Assembly (NCBI RefSeq): GCF_025860405.1
Contig: NZ_CP063796.1
Span: forward strand, 1-37,441
DNA length: 37,441 nucleotides
Direction: 5' to 3'
Source: Tolypothrix sp. PCC 7712
Lineage (GTDB): Bacteria > Cyanobacteriota > Cyanobacteriia > Cyanobacteriales > Nostocaceae
Shown: positions 1 through 7,874 of the stretch, piece by piece
Numbering within the stretch: the stretch's first letter is position 1
How the letters are laid out: every line of letters starts with the position of its first letter
The notes under the pieces: generated by a model
Database searches by the model: none
The model's input: the letters and a program-made list of their open reading frames with translations, nothing else
Told to the model about the DNA's origin: nothing
Position numbers and translations under genes: made by a program

Positions 1-14
1 GGAATACTGTTGAG

Positions 15-1184
15 TTATCGGCTTAATCCCCGCCGTCTTGGTTGTTCTAGCTGTTCTTCTAATTCTTCTTCTAATTCATCTATTACCAAATTGAGTAATT
101 CTTCTAATTCAGCTTGGGTGCGTGGGATTGAACCATGCTTGATAGTTTCTTTGATGTCTTCAGTTGGTTCTTCTTGTTCTAGTAGGTGGCAGATAATTTT
201 TTTATCCCGGTCGTCAGGCGACAATGCAGTTGCAGTTAGTGCTAGTGATAGTTGCTGATATTTTTGTTGCCAGGAGTTAAGTTCGGGTTGCTCTTGGGTT
301 TTTTCTTGATGTTGGTTGAGTTGAATTTGCGTTTGTTGTTGTGTGGATTTAGCAGGATTTAATAGCAGTGAAATAATGCGTTGGTCGTCGCGTTTTGGTT
401 GGTAGTCAACAGATTTATGTTTTTGCAATCCAGGGAATGTGTAAGCTGCACCCAAAGTTGTGCCACTAAATTGCTGGTCTTTCATGGAGTATGAGATGCC
501 TTTACTCTTACCATTGCGTGTTAGTCCGTGGCGAACTTTCACACCTTGTATTTGCAGTCGCTCGATTAGTTGCGGCATTGTGGGAGAGTCTGCGGTGGCG
601 CGGTCGATGAGTTCTTGGAGTTGTTGTTTGATGGGCGGTTCTTGTGGCGTTGAGCGATCGCCTTTAAGATATTCTTGTTGCTCTCGCTCTAGCCGTCTTT
701 GTTGCCCAATACTTGGGTTGCGCGATAATTTCTCGTGGCTACCTAGAGTTGGTTGTAAGCCGTAATCTCGTTCGATTTGGCGAATAATAGTTTCGCTGCG
801 TTTGTAGTCCCAGCTATCATGGACTATCTTGCCGTTGTCTAAACGTATGCGGCTGGCGCAGATGTGGATGTGGTCGTGTTGGGTGTTGTTGTGTCTGCAG
901 ACTACGTACTGGTTGCTGTCAAAGCCCATTTCTTCGAGGTAGCGATTGGCGATTTCATTCCAGGTTTCATCGTCTAGTCGCTCGTTCTCTGGCAATGATA
1001 ATGATGCGTGGTACACTACTCGGTCGGCTTCGGGGTTTAGTTGACGGGAGATTTTGAATTCTCTGGCCAGTGCAATGGCGTTGTTACCGCCCATGTTGCC
1101 ACCAATGAGTTTGGCATCTTCTTGGGATTGCAGATAGTCAAGGAGTCCCCGGAATCCTCGCCCTTTAGTCTGGTTGCCAATCAT
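15..1184 (-). CDS. MOBP-like relaxase (mobilization nuclease)
   Basis: This is probably the relaxase that nicks oriT and pilots the transferred strand. From the chosen ATG it has 389 residues. A likely catalytic tyrosine is Y17 (LLDYLQS). The metal-binding histidine motif is H103-D-H-I-H107, followed by ASRI, and a conserved-looking H59 lies in VVYHASLSLP. After the nuclease domain comes the LGAAYTFPGL segment common in this family, then a glutamine/glutamate-rich tail ending PRRRGLSR. It is shorter than RP4 TraI and has no primase or helicase domain. I prefer the ATG at 1184 over the one at 1223 because GAGGAAACAG precedes it. The start overlaps the end of mobC by 20 bp, so the two are probably translationally coupled. 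The family call is confident; the MOBP subclass is inferred from the motif and the neighbouring traKLM-like genes. Confidence 0.9.
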   Translation of the reverse strand: MIGNQTKGRGFRGLLDYLQSQEDAKLIGGNMGGNNAIALAREFKISRQLNPEADRVVYHASLSLPENERLDDETWNEIANRYLEEMGFDSNQYVVCRHNNTQHDHIHICASRIRLDNGKIVHDSWDYKRSETIIRQIERDYGLQPTLGSHEKLSRNPSIGQQRRLEREQQEYLKGDRSTPQEPPIKQQLQELIDRATADSPTMPQLIERLQIQGVKVRHGLTRNGKSKGISYSMKDQQFSGTTLGAAYTFPGLQKHKSVDYQPKRDDQRIISLLLNPAKSTQQQTQIQLNQHQEKTQEQPELNSWQQKYQQLSLALTATALSPDDRDKKIICHLLEQEEPTEDIKETIKHGSIPRTQAELEELLNLVIDELEEELEEQLEQPRRRGLSR

Positions 1185-1563
1185 CTGTTTCCTCGTCTGC
1201 TTCTTCAATAAAGGTGTTGGCAATTTCTCGTTGGCAATGTCGTAGCAGTTCTAGGAGTTCGTTTAATAGTTTTGGATCTGCTGGTGGTGGCAGTTGCATT
1301 TTGATGGCGGTGTTTGTGGCTTTAGCCAACTGGTTGATGTTGTTGCCAATGCGCGAAAGTTCTAGGTATGTGGCAAGAGTAATTCTACCGAGTCGTGGCG
1401 GTGGTGGAGGGATTGGTCGCAGTAATAAACAGCGTCTTGTTAATTCTGCCAAGCTCATGCTCGCGTCTTCTGCCTTTGAGCGAATCATCTCGTATTCAAT
1501 GGGGCTGAATAGTGCTTGTAGCCTTCTGGTGCGGACGAGTGACTGAGAAGAACGCTTGTTCAT
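1165..1563 (-). CDS. mobC: MobC/TraJ-like relaxosome accessory protein
   Basis: This 132-residue protein has the arrangement of plasmid MobC proteins: a basic N-terminus (RTRRLQALFSPIEYEMI), a short helical region (AEDASMSLAELTRR), and the conserved-looking LSRIGNNINQLAKATN segment. MobC-type proteins bind oriT and recruit the relaxase. I start it at the ATG at 1563, preceded by CAGGAATGACATC. A longer in-frame extension to 1770 is open, but it translates a hairpin-rich region and looks non-coding. The gene overlaps the relaxase start by 20 bp. It lies directly beside the putative oriT, as traJ does in RP4. Confidence 0.82.
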   Translation of the reverse strand: MNKRSSQSLVRTRRLQALFSPIEYEMIRSKAEDASMSLAELTRRCLLLRPIPPPPPRLGRITLATYLELSRIGNNINQLAKATNTAIKMQLPPPADPKLLNELLELLRHCQREIANTFIEEADEETDDWQPD

Positions 1564-2025
1564 GATGTCATTCCTGACAAAGTGCAACAACTTGAGGGGG
1601 GTTCCAAGGGGGGAGACTTCCCCATTTGGCAAGCCTGCCGTACCGAGCGCAGCGACGGTAAAGCGAAGCTTTAGGCATGGCTTGCTCCTTACCCATTTTC
1701 GGGCAAGGCAGGAGGGGGTAGGGTGGCCGCCAGTGTGGGGACACAGTGCGTATTGGGCTGCTACTGCCAATCAAACGGATGTGCGAATTAGCCGTTGGTT
1801 GGCATGGTGAATTTTTACAGTGATAGCTGTGGTAATTTTTTTTGATTACTGTGATTAACTCTTTGTGAGTTATCTTACAAGCTATTGGTAATAAAGGTTC
1901 AATTATTTAAGTTAATATCTATTGCTGTTTATTAATTAATTTTAGTCAGAGATTATACCTGTCTTTAGATAGATGCTTATTGGAGAAGCAAAGTTTTAAA
2001 CAATTACATTAGTTGGATTTTATTC
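1564..2025. other. Probable oriT and divergent promoter region
   Basis: This 462-bp gap separates mobC-relaxase from traK-traL-traM, the position oriT occupies in RP4. It holds several short perfect inverted repeats: GGGGA/TCCCC at 1610-1623, TACCG/CGGTA at 1641-1660, TAAAGC/GCTTTA at 1659-1673 and TAACTC/GAGTTA at 1856-1872. A related pair, TTACAGTGAT and TTACTGTGAT, lies near 1815 and 1847. No convincing match to the MOBP nic consensus (ATCCTG followed by a pyrimidine) was found, so the nick position is not assigned. The GC-rich part at 1590-1770 resembles dispersed Nostoc intergenic repeats. The part after 1800 is AT-rich and probably contains promoters. Confidence 0.55.
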
Positions 2026-2565
2026 GTGACTAAAGATAGTATTCCTAAATCTAAAATTCCTGAAGCTCTTTCGGCTTTACGCTCTTTGGGTACTAAGGAA
2101 TTGGATGAGATTCCGGCTCGCGCAGCTATTAAAAAGATGCGTCGTCAAATTGAACGAGTGCTTCGTCTTGGCTATTCTTACCAAGAAGTTTCTGAAACTT
2201 TGGCAGGCTTGGATATCAATATCAGTGCTGAACGTATCCGTTATTTACTCAACGATATCAAGAAGTCTACTCGCAAAAAGTCTGTCACTTCTACAGTTGC
2301 TGAGAATAGCAATACACAAGTTGTTGATGAATCGGGTAAGAGTGAAAATTCTGTAACTGAGTCTAGAAGTTCTCAGTCTGTTGAAAAATCTCAAGTTAAA
2401 TCACAACCACAATCAAAATCTAAAACTGCATCTGCCAAGACTAAATCAACTTCGACTGCGAGTTCTAAAACTACTAAACAACCTTTGGATGTGAAAGTCA
2501 GCCCAAATCAAAATAATTCTGGGTTGGCTTTTCAACCTGAATTGATTAGAGATGAGGATTTGTAA
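2026..2565 (+). CDS. TraK-like oriT-binding protein
   Basis: This 179-residue protein begins with GTG. A compact N-terminal part (residues 25-85: basic helix, LGYSYQEVSETLAG, AERIRYLLNDIKKSTRKK) looks like a DNA-binding fold. A low-complexity Ser/Lys/Gln/Thr tail follows. RP4 TraK has the same plan: a small DNA-binding head with LDAGYAMKTIWEHM-like spacing and a long disordered tail. TraK wraps DNA at oriT. The assignment rests mainly on that architecture and on the next two genes, which match TraL and TraM better. Its stop codon directly abuts the ATG of the next gene. No strong ribosome binding site precedes the GTG, so the start is uncertain. Confidence 0.55.
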   Translation: MTKDSIPKSKIPEALSALRSLGTKELDEIPARAAIKKMRRQIERVLRLGYSYQEVSETLAGLDINISAERIRYLLNDIKKSTRKKSVTSTVAENSNTQVVDESGKSENSVTESRSSQSVEKSQVKSQPQSKSKTASAKTKSTSTASSKTTKQPLDVKVSPNQNNSGLAFQPELIRDEDL

Positions 2566-3345
2566 ATGGCAGTTAAATCTAAGCAATTAGCTGATGGAGT
2601 AACTCTAGAAAAACCAAGTACTCCATCAAAATCAACTGGGCGGTTGGTGTTAGTTACTGGTGATAAGGGAGGAACGGGTAAAAGTGTGGTGGCGCGGATT
2701 CTCCTTGATATTTACCGTCACAGAAATATCAACTGCATTGCTTATGAATGTGACAAGTCAAATCCTCAGCTTTATCGTCACTACAATAAGTTAGAACCCG
2801 GGGTGCGAACACTCAAACTAAATCAGCGGGGTGGTGCTGATGCTTTGCAGGATGATTTGAAGTGTTTTTCTCCTCAAGTTTCTTTGGTGGATCTGCCTGC
2901 TGGGGCTGCGGAATATTTTGAGTCGGTGGCTAAGGATATTTTTTTATTTCAAAATGCCCAACGTTTGGGTTATCGCATCACGATGGTGTCGGTTTTGGGA
3001 AGGGTGAAGGATAGTCTGTTGCAGTTGAAGCGGTTGGTAGATTTCTGTGGCGACAAGGTTGATTATGTTGTGGTGAAAAATCTCTATTGGGGTGATGAGC
3101 ATAAGTTCACTCGCTACAACAATTCTAAGGTGAAGCAGTCTGTGGAAGCTTTGGGGGCTGTTGAACTTTTATTGCCTGAGTTATATGACGATATTTTTGA
3201 TTTGATTGACTCGAAAGACCTAACGTTCAGAGAAGCGCTGGAGCATGAGGATTTCAGTTTGAGTAATCAGTCTAGAATTTATGGCTGGATTGATGCGGTT
3301 GAAACTGAGTTCTCTAAGGCTGCTGTAGAGTTGGGGTTAGAGTAA
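2566..3345 (+). CDS. TraL-like P-loop ATPase
   Basis: This 259-residue MinD/ParA-superfamily ATPase has the deviant Walker A GDKGGTGKS at residues 32-40. It is not the plasmid's partition ATPase, which is near 28.1 kb. Its C-terminal half closely follows my memory of RP4 TraL: VKNLYWGDEHKF corresponds to a NPYWGPIEH-like segment, and LTFREALEHEDFSLSNQSRI to LTFDQALADESLTI. TraL is a conjugation protein encoded between traK and traM in RP4; its precise role is not well defined. The ATG follows the traK stop immediately. The gene's own stop shares a base with the next start (TAATG), so the three genes form one translationally coupled operon. Confidence 0.72.
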   Translation: MAVKSKQLADGVTLEKPSTPSKSTGRLVLVTGDKGGTGKSVVARILLDIYRHRNINCIAYECDKSNPQLYRHYNKLEPGVRTLKLNQRGGADALQDDLKCFSPQVSLVDLPAGAAEYFESVAKDIFLFQNAQRLGYRITMVSVLGRVKDSLLQLKRLVDFCGDKVDYVVVKNLYWGDEHKFTRYNNSKVKQSVEALGAVELLLPELYDDIFDLIDSKDLTFREALEHEDFSLSNQSRIYGWIDAVETEFSKAAVELGLE

Positions 3346-4091
3346 TGGCGATCGCAAATGGTAAGGGTAATGGTGGGGTATCGCATTTAGATAGGTTGCT
3401 GTCAGAAAAATCACCAGAATTTCAGGCTAAGGTGCTGCGGTTTGCGCTGGATTCTGGGATGAAGCAGGATGACCCTGCTTTTCGGCTGGTGCAGTACATC
3501 GGTTATTTGGCACAACTGACAGAAACTGCACCAAATGATTGGAAGTTATTGTTTGAAAATTTGCAGGTAGAGCTAAACCAATGGAGTCAACTGACGGCGG
3601 AACAATTGAAGACCCAAGCCGACCACACGGAGAATATCAAAAATTTAGCAACGAGTTGCAATCAGCTAGGGATAGCCTTGAGTGCTTTAAATCAAACGTC
3701 GCTGCAACAGCTAGAGCTATTGAAGAACTTAACCAATCTCTCCAATTATTGGAGCAATACCTCCCCCAACCACACAGAGAAGTTGATTGCTCCGTTGAGA
3801 GAGGAATTGAAGCAGATGAAGACTATGATATCGAGCCATCAATTGAGCCACAGCGTCGCCGTGGATTTGGCCGCTAAAAATTGGGCGAGGGCTGCTTTTG
3901 TTTCGCTTTTCACTCCGGTAACATTTTTTATTCTGTTTACGATTTATTCACGCTTTTTTCCTCTGAGTCTGCCTTATGAGGCACAAACTTCTTTGGAGAA
4001 GATTGAACAGCAGACTGGTTGGACTAATACTAAGCTGCAACGAGTTGAGCGTAATTTGGGGACTGATCCTAACTCTAGGCGACGGCGGTAA
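3345..4091 (+). CDS. TraM-like membrane-anchored protein
   Basis: This 248-residue protein has a soluble N-terminus (LDRLLSEKSPEFQAKVLRFA, SGMKQDDPAFRLVQYIGYL), a helical middle rich in Gln/Leu/Asn, and one membrane segment at residues about 183-203. The tail contains TNTKLQRVERNLGTDP and ends in RRRR. RP4 TraM is shorter but has a similar DDP-x-x-x-L-x-Q motif near its N-terminus and one hydrophobic segment near its C-terminus. It overlaps traL by one base. A second protein-like reading frame lies inside it at 3581-3877. A partial copy of its 3' end occurs at 11274-11339. The stop codon lies inside the left arm of a 14-bp inverted repeat. Confidence 0.6.
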   Translation: MAIANGKGNGGVSHLDRLLSEKSPEFQAKVLRFALDSGMKQDDPAFRLVQYIGYLAQLTETAPNDWKLLFENLQVELNQWSQLTAEQLKTQADHTENIKNLATSCNQLGIALSALNQTSLQQLELLKNLTNLSNYWSNTSPNHTEKLIAPLREELKQMKTMISSHQLSHSVAVDLAAKNWARAAFVSLFTPVTFFILFTIYSRFFPLSLPYEAQTSLEKIEQQTGWTNTKLQRVERNLGTDPNSRRRR

Positions 4092-4180
4092 AAGCACAGT
4101 TGTTTGTCAGTCAATTAAAAAAACTGGGTCTGCATTACACTTTTTAGCCCATTAGTGTAATGCTACACTGTGCTTTTACC
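4087..4180. repeat. Nested inverted repeats after traM
   Basis: An outer perfect 14-bp inverted repeat (GGTAAAAGCACAGT at 4087-4100, complement at 4167-4180) encloses an inner perfect 10-bp one (GCATTACACT at 4132-4141, complement at 4154-4163). The traM stop codon sits in the outer left arm. There is no T-run after the outer arm, so a simple rho-independent terminator is not the obvious reading. A protein-binding site, a recombination end or an RNA-stabilising structure are alternatives. Confidence 0.8.
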
Positions 4181-4200
4181 CGCTGGATGACCAAATTGTG

Positions 4201-4290
4201 ATAGGCGGTGTCTGCCACTGCCACCAAATCCACTCGTTGAGCTACCCAGATTGTAGCAGGCTGCGGCAGACACTCCGCTACGCCGCCTAT
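4201..4290. repeat. Imperfect GC-rich palindrome
   Basis: The left arm ATAGGCGG plus TGTCTGCC (4201-4216) pairs with GGCAGACA (4265-4272) and CCGCCTAT (4283-4290). A 10-base insertion, CTCCGCTACG, interrupts the right arm. This is the style of small dispersed palindromic elements seen in Nostoc genomes. It sits at the border between the conjugation genes and AT-rich cargo. Confidence 0.6.
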
Positions 4291-4448
4291 AAGTTAAGAG
4301 TTGCTTAGTATATAACAGTATAAAAATTGACTAAAAAATGGTAAAATATAAAAAGTGCTCTTACTCTCACAACGATACTTTATTAAAATCGACACTTTTT
4401 TAGTCTGAATACCTTCAACTTGAGATTTGTTGTAACTGTGCTGTGTGA
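4291..4448. other. AT-rich intergenic region upstream of the cargo
   Basis: Base composition drops sharply to AT-rich at about 4300 and stays low until about 7610. A TTGACT at 4327 and nearby TAAAAT/TATAAA strings could form promoters, but the spacing is not standard. No complete gene is visible here. Confidence 0.4.
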
Positions 4449-4598
4449 GCAAATGATTTTTTACAAGCATTAGAGGAACATATACCGCAAATTATTCATT
4501 TCAATTGTTATGGCAGTAACTTGAACGAAGTTTTATTTATAGATAATAACCGAGAGTTTAAACTAGTTAATTCTATTGCATTAAAAGACAATATCTGA
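4449..4598 (+). pseudogene. Possible gene tail, start missing
   Basis: This 49-codon open frame has no usable start codon, because a stop lies directly upstream. It reads like the C-terminus of a real protein (DFLQALEEHIPQIIHF, then NEVLFIDNNREFKLVNSI, ending ALKDNI). It stops 8 bp before the ATG of the EAD-like ABC gene. I read it as the remaining tail of a deleted upstream gene, possibly once in the same operon. I do not recognise the family. Confidence 0.3.
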
Positions 4599-4606
4599 AT
4601 GGAGCC

Positions 4607-5998
4607 ATGAATAACTTTGATTCTGAAGATAGGTACTCTGAAATTGAAAGTTTAGTTGCCTCAAACGAGCTAGACATCGCAACAAAGCGATTGATGGATT
4701 TTGCAAAAAATTTTTTAGATAACAGCAAAACTAAATTTGAAATTATAGATATTCGAGCTAAATATGTAGAATTATCTAGGGAAATGCGGTGTTATGGCGT
4801 AACAGATGCAATCAATAATAGGCTAACAGAACTAAGATTTCAAATTTTAGAATTTGCTACATATATTAAAACAAATCAGCAATTAAATAATCCAGATATA
4901 AATAATCTTGAAGAGCCAGGCTTAATTTTATCAAAATCTGAGCAATTACAAATTAACTATGATAACCCATATCAGAATGATGATAATCAAGGAACAACTC
5001 AGCTTGAAATAGCAAAAATGCGATTTCTGGAAAAGCAAAAATCGCAAAAAAAATCCAATTCTTCATTTGTATTTGAATGCAAAGAAATTTATAAATCTTA
5101 TAAAAATAATCTTGCAAAGTTTATATTATCTAACATTAATATAACTCTTAATTTAGGTGAAATAACTGCTGTAGTAGGTGAAAACGGCAATGGTAAAACA
5201 ACACTTTTAAGAATAATTGCAGGAGAACTAGCACCGAGTGGTGGACATTTAAGTTATCCATGCTTAAATGTTAATAGTAAAAATGATATATGTTCTATTA
5301 AGCGCCAAATAGCTTATATTCCTCAAGAATTACCTAAAATGCCTGGTTTAGTAGTTGATAATTTGCATTTTGCAGCAGCTATTCATGGAATTACAGGATC
5401 AATCAATAAAGAAGAGGTAGAATTTATTATTTATCGTTTAGCTTTGGAACAATATAGAGACGCAAAGTGGAGTGAACTATCTGGTGGTTATAAAATGCGA
5501 TTTTCCTTAGCACAAGCGCTTGTTTGTAATCCTAAATTATTAATTTTAGATGAACCACTAGCAAATTTGGATATTAATACCCAATTGCTGTTTTTACAAG
5601 ATTTACGAGATTTTGCTAATTATTATAAAGAAAAAAAATCAATTATTATTAGTTCGCAAAATTTATATGAAATTGAAAAAATCGCTGACAATATTATCTT
5701 TTTAAAAAATGGTCAAGCCAAATATAACAATTCAGTTAAAAACTTCGGCAAGGACAGAACTAAAAATTGTTATGAGATAGATTGTAGCCTATCGAAAGAA
5801 GAACTTGAATCTTTATTGAAGGAAGTTAATTATAAAAAGATTGATAAGTCAGGTATTTCTAGTTTTATTATTTATACAGATACAGATGTTATGACTAAAG
5901 ACTTGCTAGAAGTATTTTTAGCTCATAAAATTTCATTGAAATACTTTAGAGATATTAGTAAATCTACTCGTACAATGTTTGATGAAGAATTAGTATGA
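4607..5998 (+). CDS. ABC ATPase with N-terminal EAD-like domain
   Basis: This 463-residue protein has two parts. Residues about 8-88 are all-helical (SEIESLVASNELDIATKRLM, then an IDIRAKYVELSREMRCYGV-type segment, then NNRLTELRFQILEF). That is the pattern of effector-associated domains, small adaptors of prokaryotic conflict systems. After a variable linker comes an ABC ATPase domain at residues about 155-375. It has Walker A GENGNGKTT (191-199), Q-loop Q240, signature LSGGY (291-295) and Walker B LLILDEP (311-317). The usual H-loop histidine appears to be replaced by Q351 (SSQNLYEIEK). A C-terminal region of about 80 residues is unassigned. It overlaps the following membrane protein gene by four bases (ATGA), so it is probably the ATPase of that transporter-like protein. 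GGAGCC precedes the ATG. Confidence 0.75.
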   Translation: MNNFDSEDRYSEIESLVASNELDIATKRLMDFAKNFLDNSKTKFEIIDIRAKYVELSREMRCYGVTDAINNRLTELRFQILEFATYIKTNQQLNNPDINNLEEPGLILSKSEQLQINYDNPYQNDDNQGTTQLEIAKMRFLEKQKSQKKSNSSFVFECKEIYKSYKNNLAKFILSNINITLNLGEITAVVGENGNGKTTLLRIIAGELAPSGGHLSYPCLNVNSKNDICSIKRQIAYIPQELPKMPGLVVDNLHFAAAIHGITGSINKEEVEFIIYRLALEQYRDAKWSELSGGYKMRFSLAQALVCNPKLLILDEPLANLDINTQLLFLQDLRDFANYYKEKKSIIISSQNLYEIEKIADNIIFLKNGQAKYNNSVKNFGKDRTKNCYEIDCSLSKEELESLLKEVNYKKIDKSGISSFIIYTDTDVMTKDLLEVFLAHKISLKYFRDISKSTRTMFDEELV

Positions 5999-7611
5999 AA
6001 AACATAAAAGATAGTTTAAAAGAGAATTTCAAAAAAACAATTAGTATAATTATATTTCCTAAATTCTTACAAGAAAGGGATCACTATTTTTTACTTAATT
6101 ATCCAAGGTTATGGTTATTTAAATTACATTATATTTTTTATTATGCGATACTCGTAAATATAGTATTTTTTTTACTTGCTTTGGTTCTTCCAATTCAACA
6201 ATTTTATTCATTCTCAAACATATGGATATTTCTTTTCTCTCTAATGTCAATATTATTTATATTTGCATATTTTGAAGATTTTAACGTTGGCAAACGATAT
6301 AGTATCCTTGATAAGAGTAATGGATATTTAGAATTAATTATTTATTTTATTGCTCTATTAATGATTTGTTCAGTAAGTATATTTTTCCCTTTATTAATAG
6401 AATTTAAAGTACAAGTTCAGTTTCCTCAAAATGAATTAAGCGTTGATTTTTTAGCATTAAGCTCAATTAGTCAACATAAGATGTTAGAAGAAAGTAGTGA
6501 CAATAAATCAGTTGATATTTATATTCAACAATTAAAAGAATATATTAATAGCCAAGAATTTAAAAAACAACAAGAAACAAGTATCTTCTCAGTTCTATAT
6601 GACAACGAAGAAAAAGCCAAAACATTATATATTGAGAATAATAATGATATCACTCATAAAGAAAAGCTTAATAATTTGCAAGTATTTATTTTAAAAAATA
6701 AAAGACTAAGAAATCTCTTGAAATCTTCAGTTAGTTTAGAAAACCTTATCCTTTTAGAATCTAACCTTGATTATACTTACAATACTTTTTATAATGGAAC
6801 TTTTGGTGATATTATCAATAAATTTTTTATTAAGGAATTGAATGTTAATGTTAAAAATAATAAAGATGTATCTAGTATTTCAGCAATATTTAATGATTTT
6901 TTAAATAAAAAAGATGATGAATTAATCAGAAAAACTTTTGAAAATAGTGTTTTTGCAAAATTGGTAGAATCTATAAGGAATGATAATAAAATATTAATTA
7001 TATCTACTATAGATAAATACCTTGGACAAGAAATTAAACCACTAAGTATTGAGCAAAAAATAGATAAAGCAATAAGCAATGCTTCAAATATTTATGAAAT
7101 ATTTTATTATCAAAATTTTATACTAAAAAATTTGTTAATTAATTATTTTCTTTGTGCTTATTTTACATTAATAGCATTTTTAACTGTAAATACTAGTTTT
7201 TATAAAGGAATTATGTTGATGTTTACATTTTTGATTCCTTTTGCGATAGCACCAATATTTATACCTGTAATTCAATTTTTAAATTTCTTTTTTGGTTTTA
7301 GTAAAATTTATTTAGAAATTAAATTGTTTATTTTTATTTTTCTACCTACCTTATTCTTATTTTATCAAACAATAAATATTTTAAGCATAAAGAATTTTTC
7401 TTTATTAAAAGAAGTTTATTTAATAATGTTACCATTTGCAGTAGATATCTCCGCTTATTTTATTATAAGTTGGATAGATAACCAATTTTTTAGCAATAAT
7501 ATTTCTTTAAATACGAAATTGTTTATATCCAGTTTAGCCCATTTACCGTTTATCCCTTATCTAAAAAGTCGTTTAGTTAGACAGCTATCTTTACCGTATA
7601 TTGATCCCTGA
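5995..7611 (+). CDS. Multi-pass membrane partner of the EAD-like ABC ATPase
   Basis: This 538-residue, very hydrophobic protein has membrane segments at residues about 45-66, 75-93 and 112-136. A soluble, mostly polar and helical region of about 240 residues follows (137-377). A second membrane cluster lies at about 378-398, 404-428, 443-462 and 472-492. The N-terminal NYPRLWLFKLHYIFYYAILVN signature is familiar from ABC permease-like proteins of Bacteroidetes and cyanobacteria. The ATGA overlap with the ATPase gene indicates one complex. The large loop between membrane clusters may be a sensing or substrate domain. Codon and base use are very AT-rich compared with the plasmid backbone, which suggests recent acquisition. 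The substrate is unknown. Confidence 0.7.
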   Translation: MKNIKDSLKENFKKTISIIIFPKFLQERDHYFLLNYPRLWLFKLHYIFYYAILVNIVFFLLALVLPIQQFYSFSNIWIFLFSLMSILFIFAYFEDFNVGKRYSILDKSNGYLELIIYFIALLMICSVSIFFPLLIEFKVQVQFPQNELSVDFLALSSISQHKMLEESSDNKSVDIYIQQLKEYINSQEFKKQQETSIFSVLYDNEEKAKTLYIENNNDITHKEKLNNLQVFILKNKRLRNLLKSSVSLENLILLESNLDYTYNTFYNGTFGDIINKFFIKELNVNVKNNKDVSSISAIFNDFLNKKDDELIRKTFENSVFAKLVESIRNDNKILIISTIDKYLGQEIKPLSIEQKIDKAISNASNIYEIFYYQNFILKNLLINYFLCAYFTLIAFLTVNTSFYKGIMLMFTFLIPFAIAPIFIPVIQFLNFFFGFSKIYLEIKLFIFIFLPTLFLFYQTINILSIKNFSLLKEVYLIMLPFAVDISAYFIISWIDNQFFSNNISLNTKLFISSLAHLPFIPYLKSRLVRQLSLPYIDP

Positions 7612-7634
7612 CTTTTCACAGGATGTGGAAAAGC
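7606..7634. repeat. Short repeat, copy 1 (second copy at 25655-25683)
   Basis: CCCTGACTTTT followed by AC, GGAT and TGGAAAA is shared with 25655-25683, with few mismatches over 29 bases. It overlaps the stop codon of the membrane protein gene. Both copies lie at or just past the 3' end of a cargo module. Confidence 0.6.
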
Positions 7635-7670
7635 AAGAGTAGTTCGCGATACTATATTGCGAACCATTTG

Positions 7671-7874
7671 CTATTCTTTATTATATTTGGAGATTTCTTC
7701 GACTAAATCTTTTAAACCCTGTTTTAGAGCCTCAAGCGAACAATCTAAAACCTCAATTTTAGTCCTTGCAGTAATTTGTTCAATGGCATCTATGTAGGCT
7801 TGACTACCAGCCTGACTTAAATGCTTGTACTTGGAAAGCTTGCCCACTTTTACCCCTACAACTAGGTGGCGCAA
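7671..7874 (-). CDS. Small hypothetical protein, possibly a remnant
   Basis: This 67-residue frame (begins MRHLVVGVKVGKLSKYKHLS, ends LVEEISKYNKE) has a protein-like C-terminal helix. The same frame continues upstream of the ATG as QRLLRHLVV until a stop near 7918. Beyond that stop it again looks protein-like (RDFNWYSFIRGDHSMK). No ribosome binding site precedes the ATG. It could be a small gene or the 3' part of a decayed one. I do not recognise it. Confidence 0.35.
   Translation of the reverse strand: MRHLVVGVKVGKLSKYKHLSQAGSQAYIDAIEQITARTKIEVLDCSLEALKQGLKDLVEEISKYNKE

Noticed and set aside
1564..1770. N-terminal extension of mobC
   Set aside because: The added residues translate hairpin-rich intergenic DNA, and a good start with a ribosome binding site exists at 1563.
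1953..1962. TATACCTGTC as a nic site
   Set aside because: Only CCTG and the following pyrimidine fit the MOBP consensus, so it is too weak to assign.
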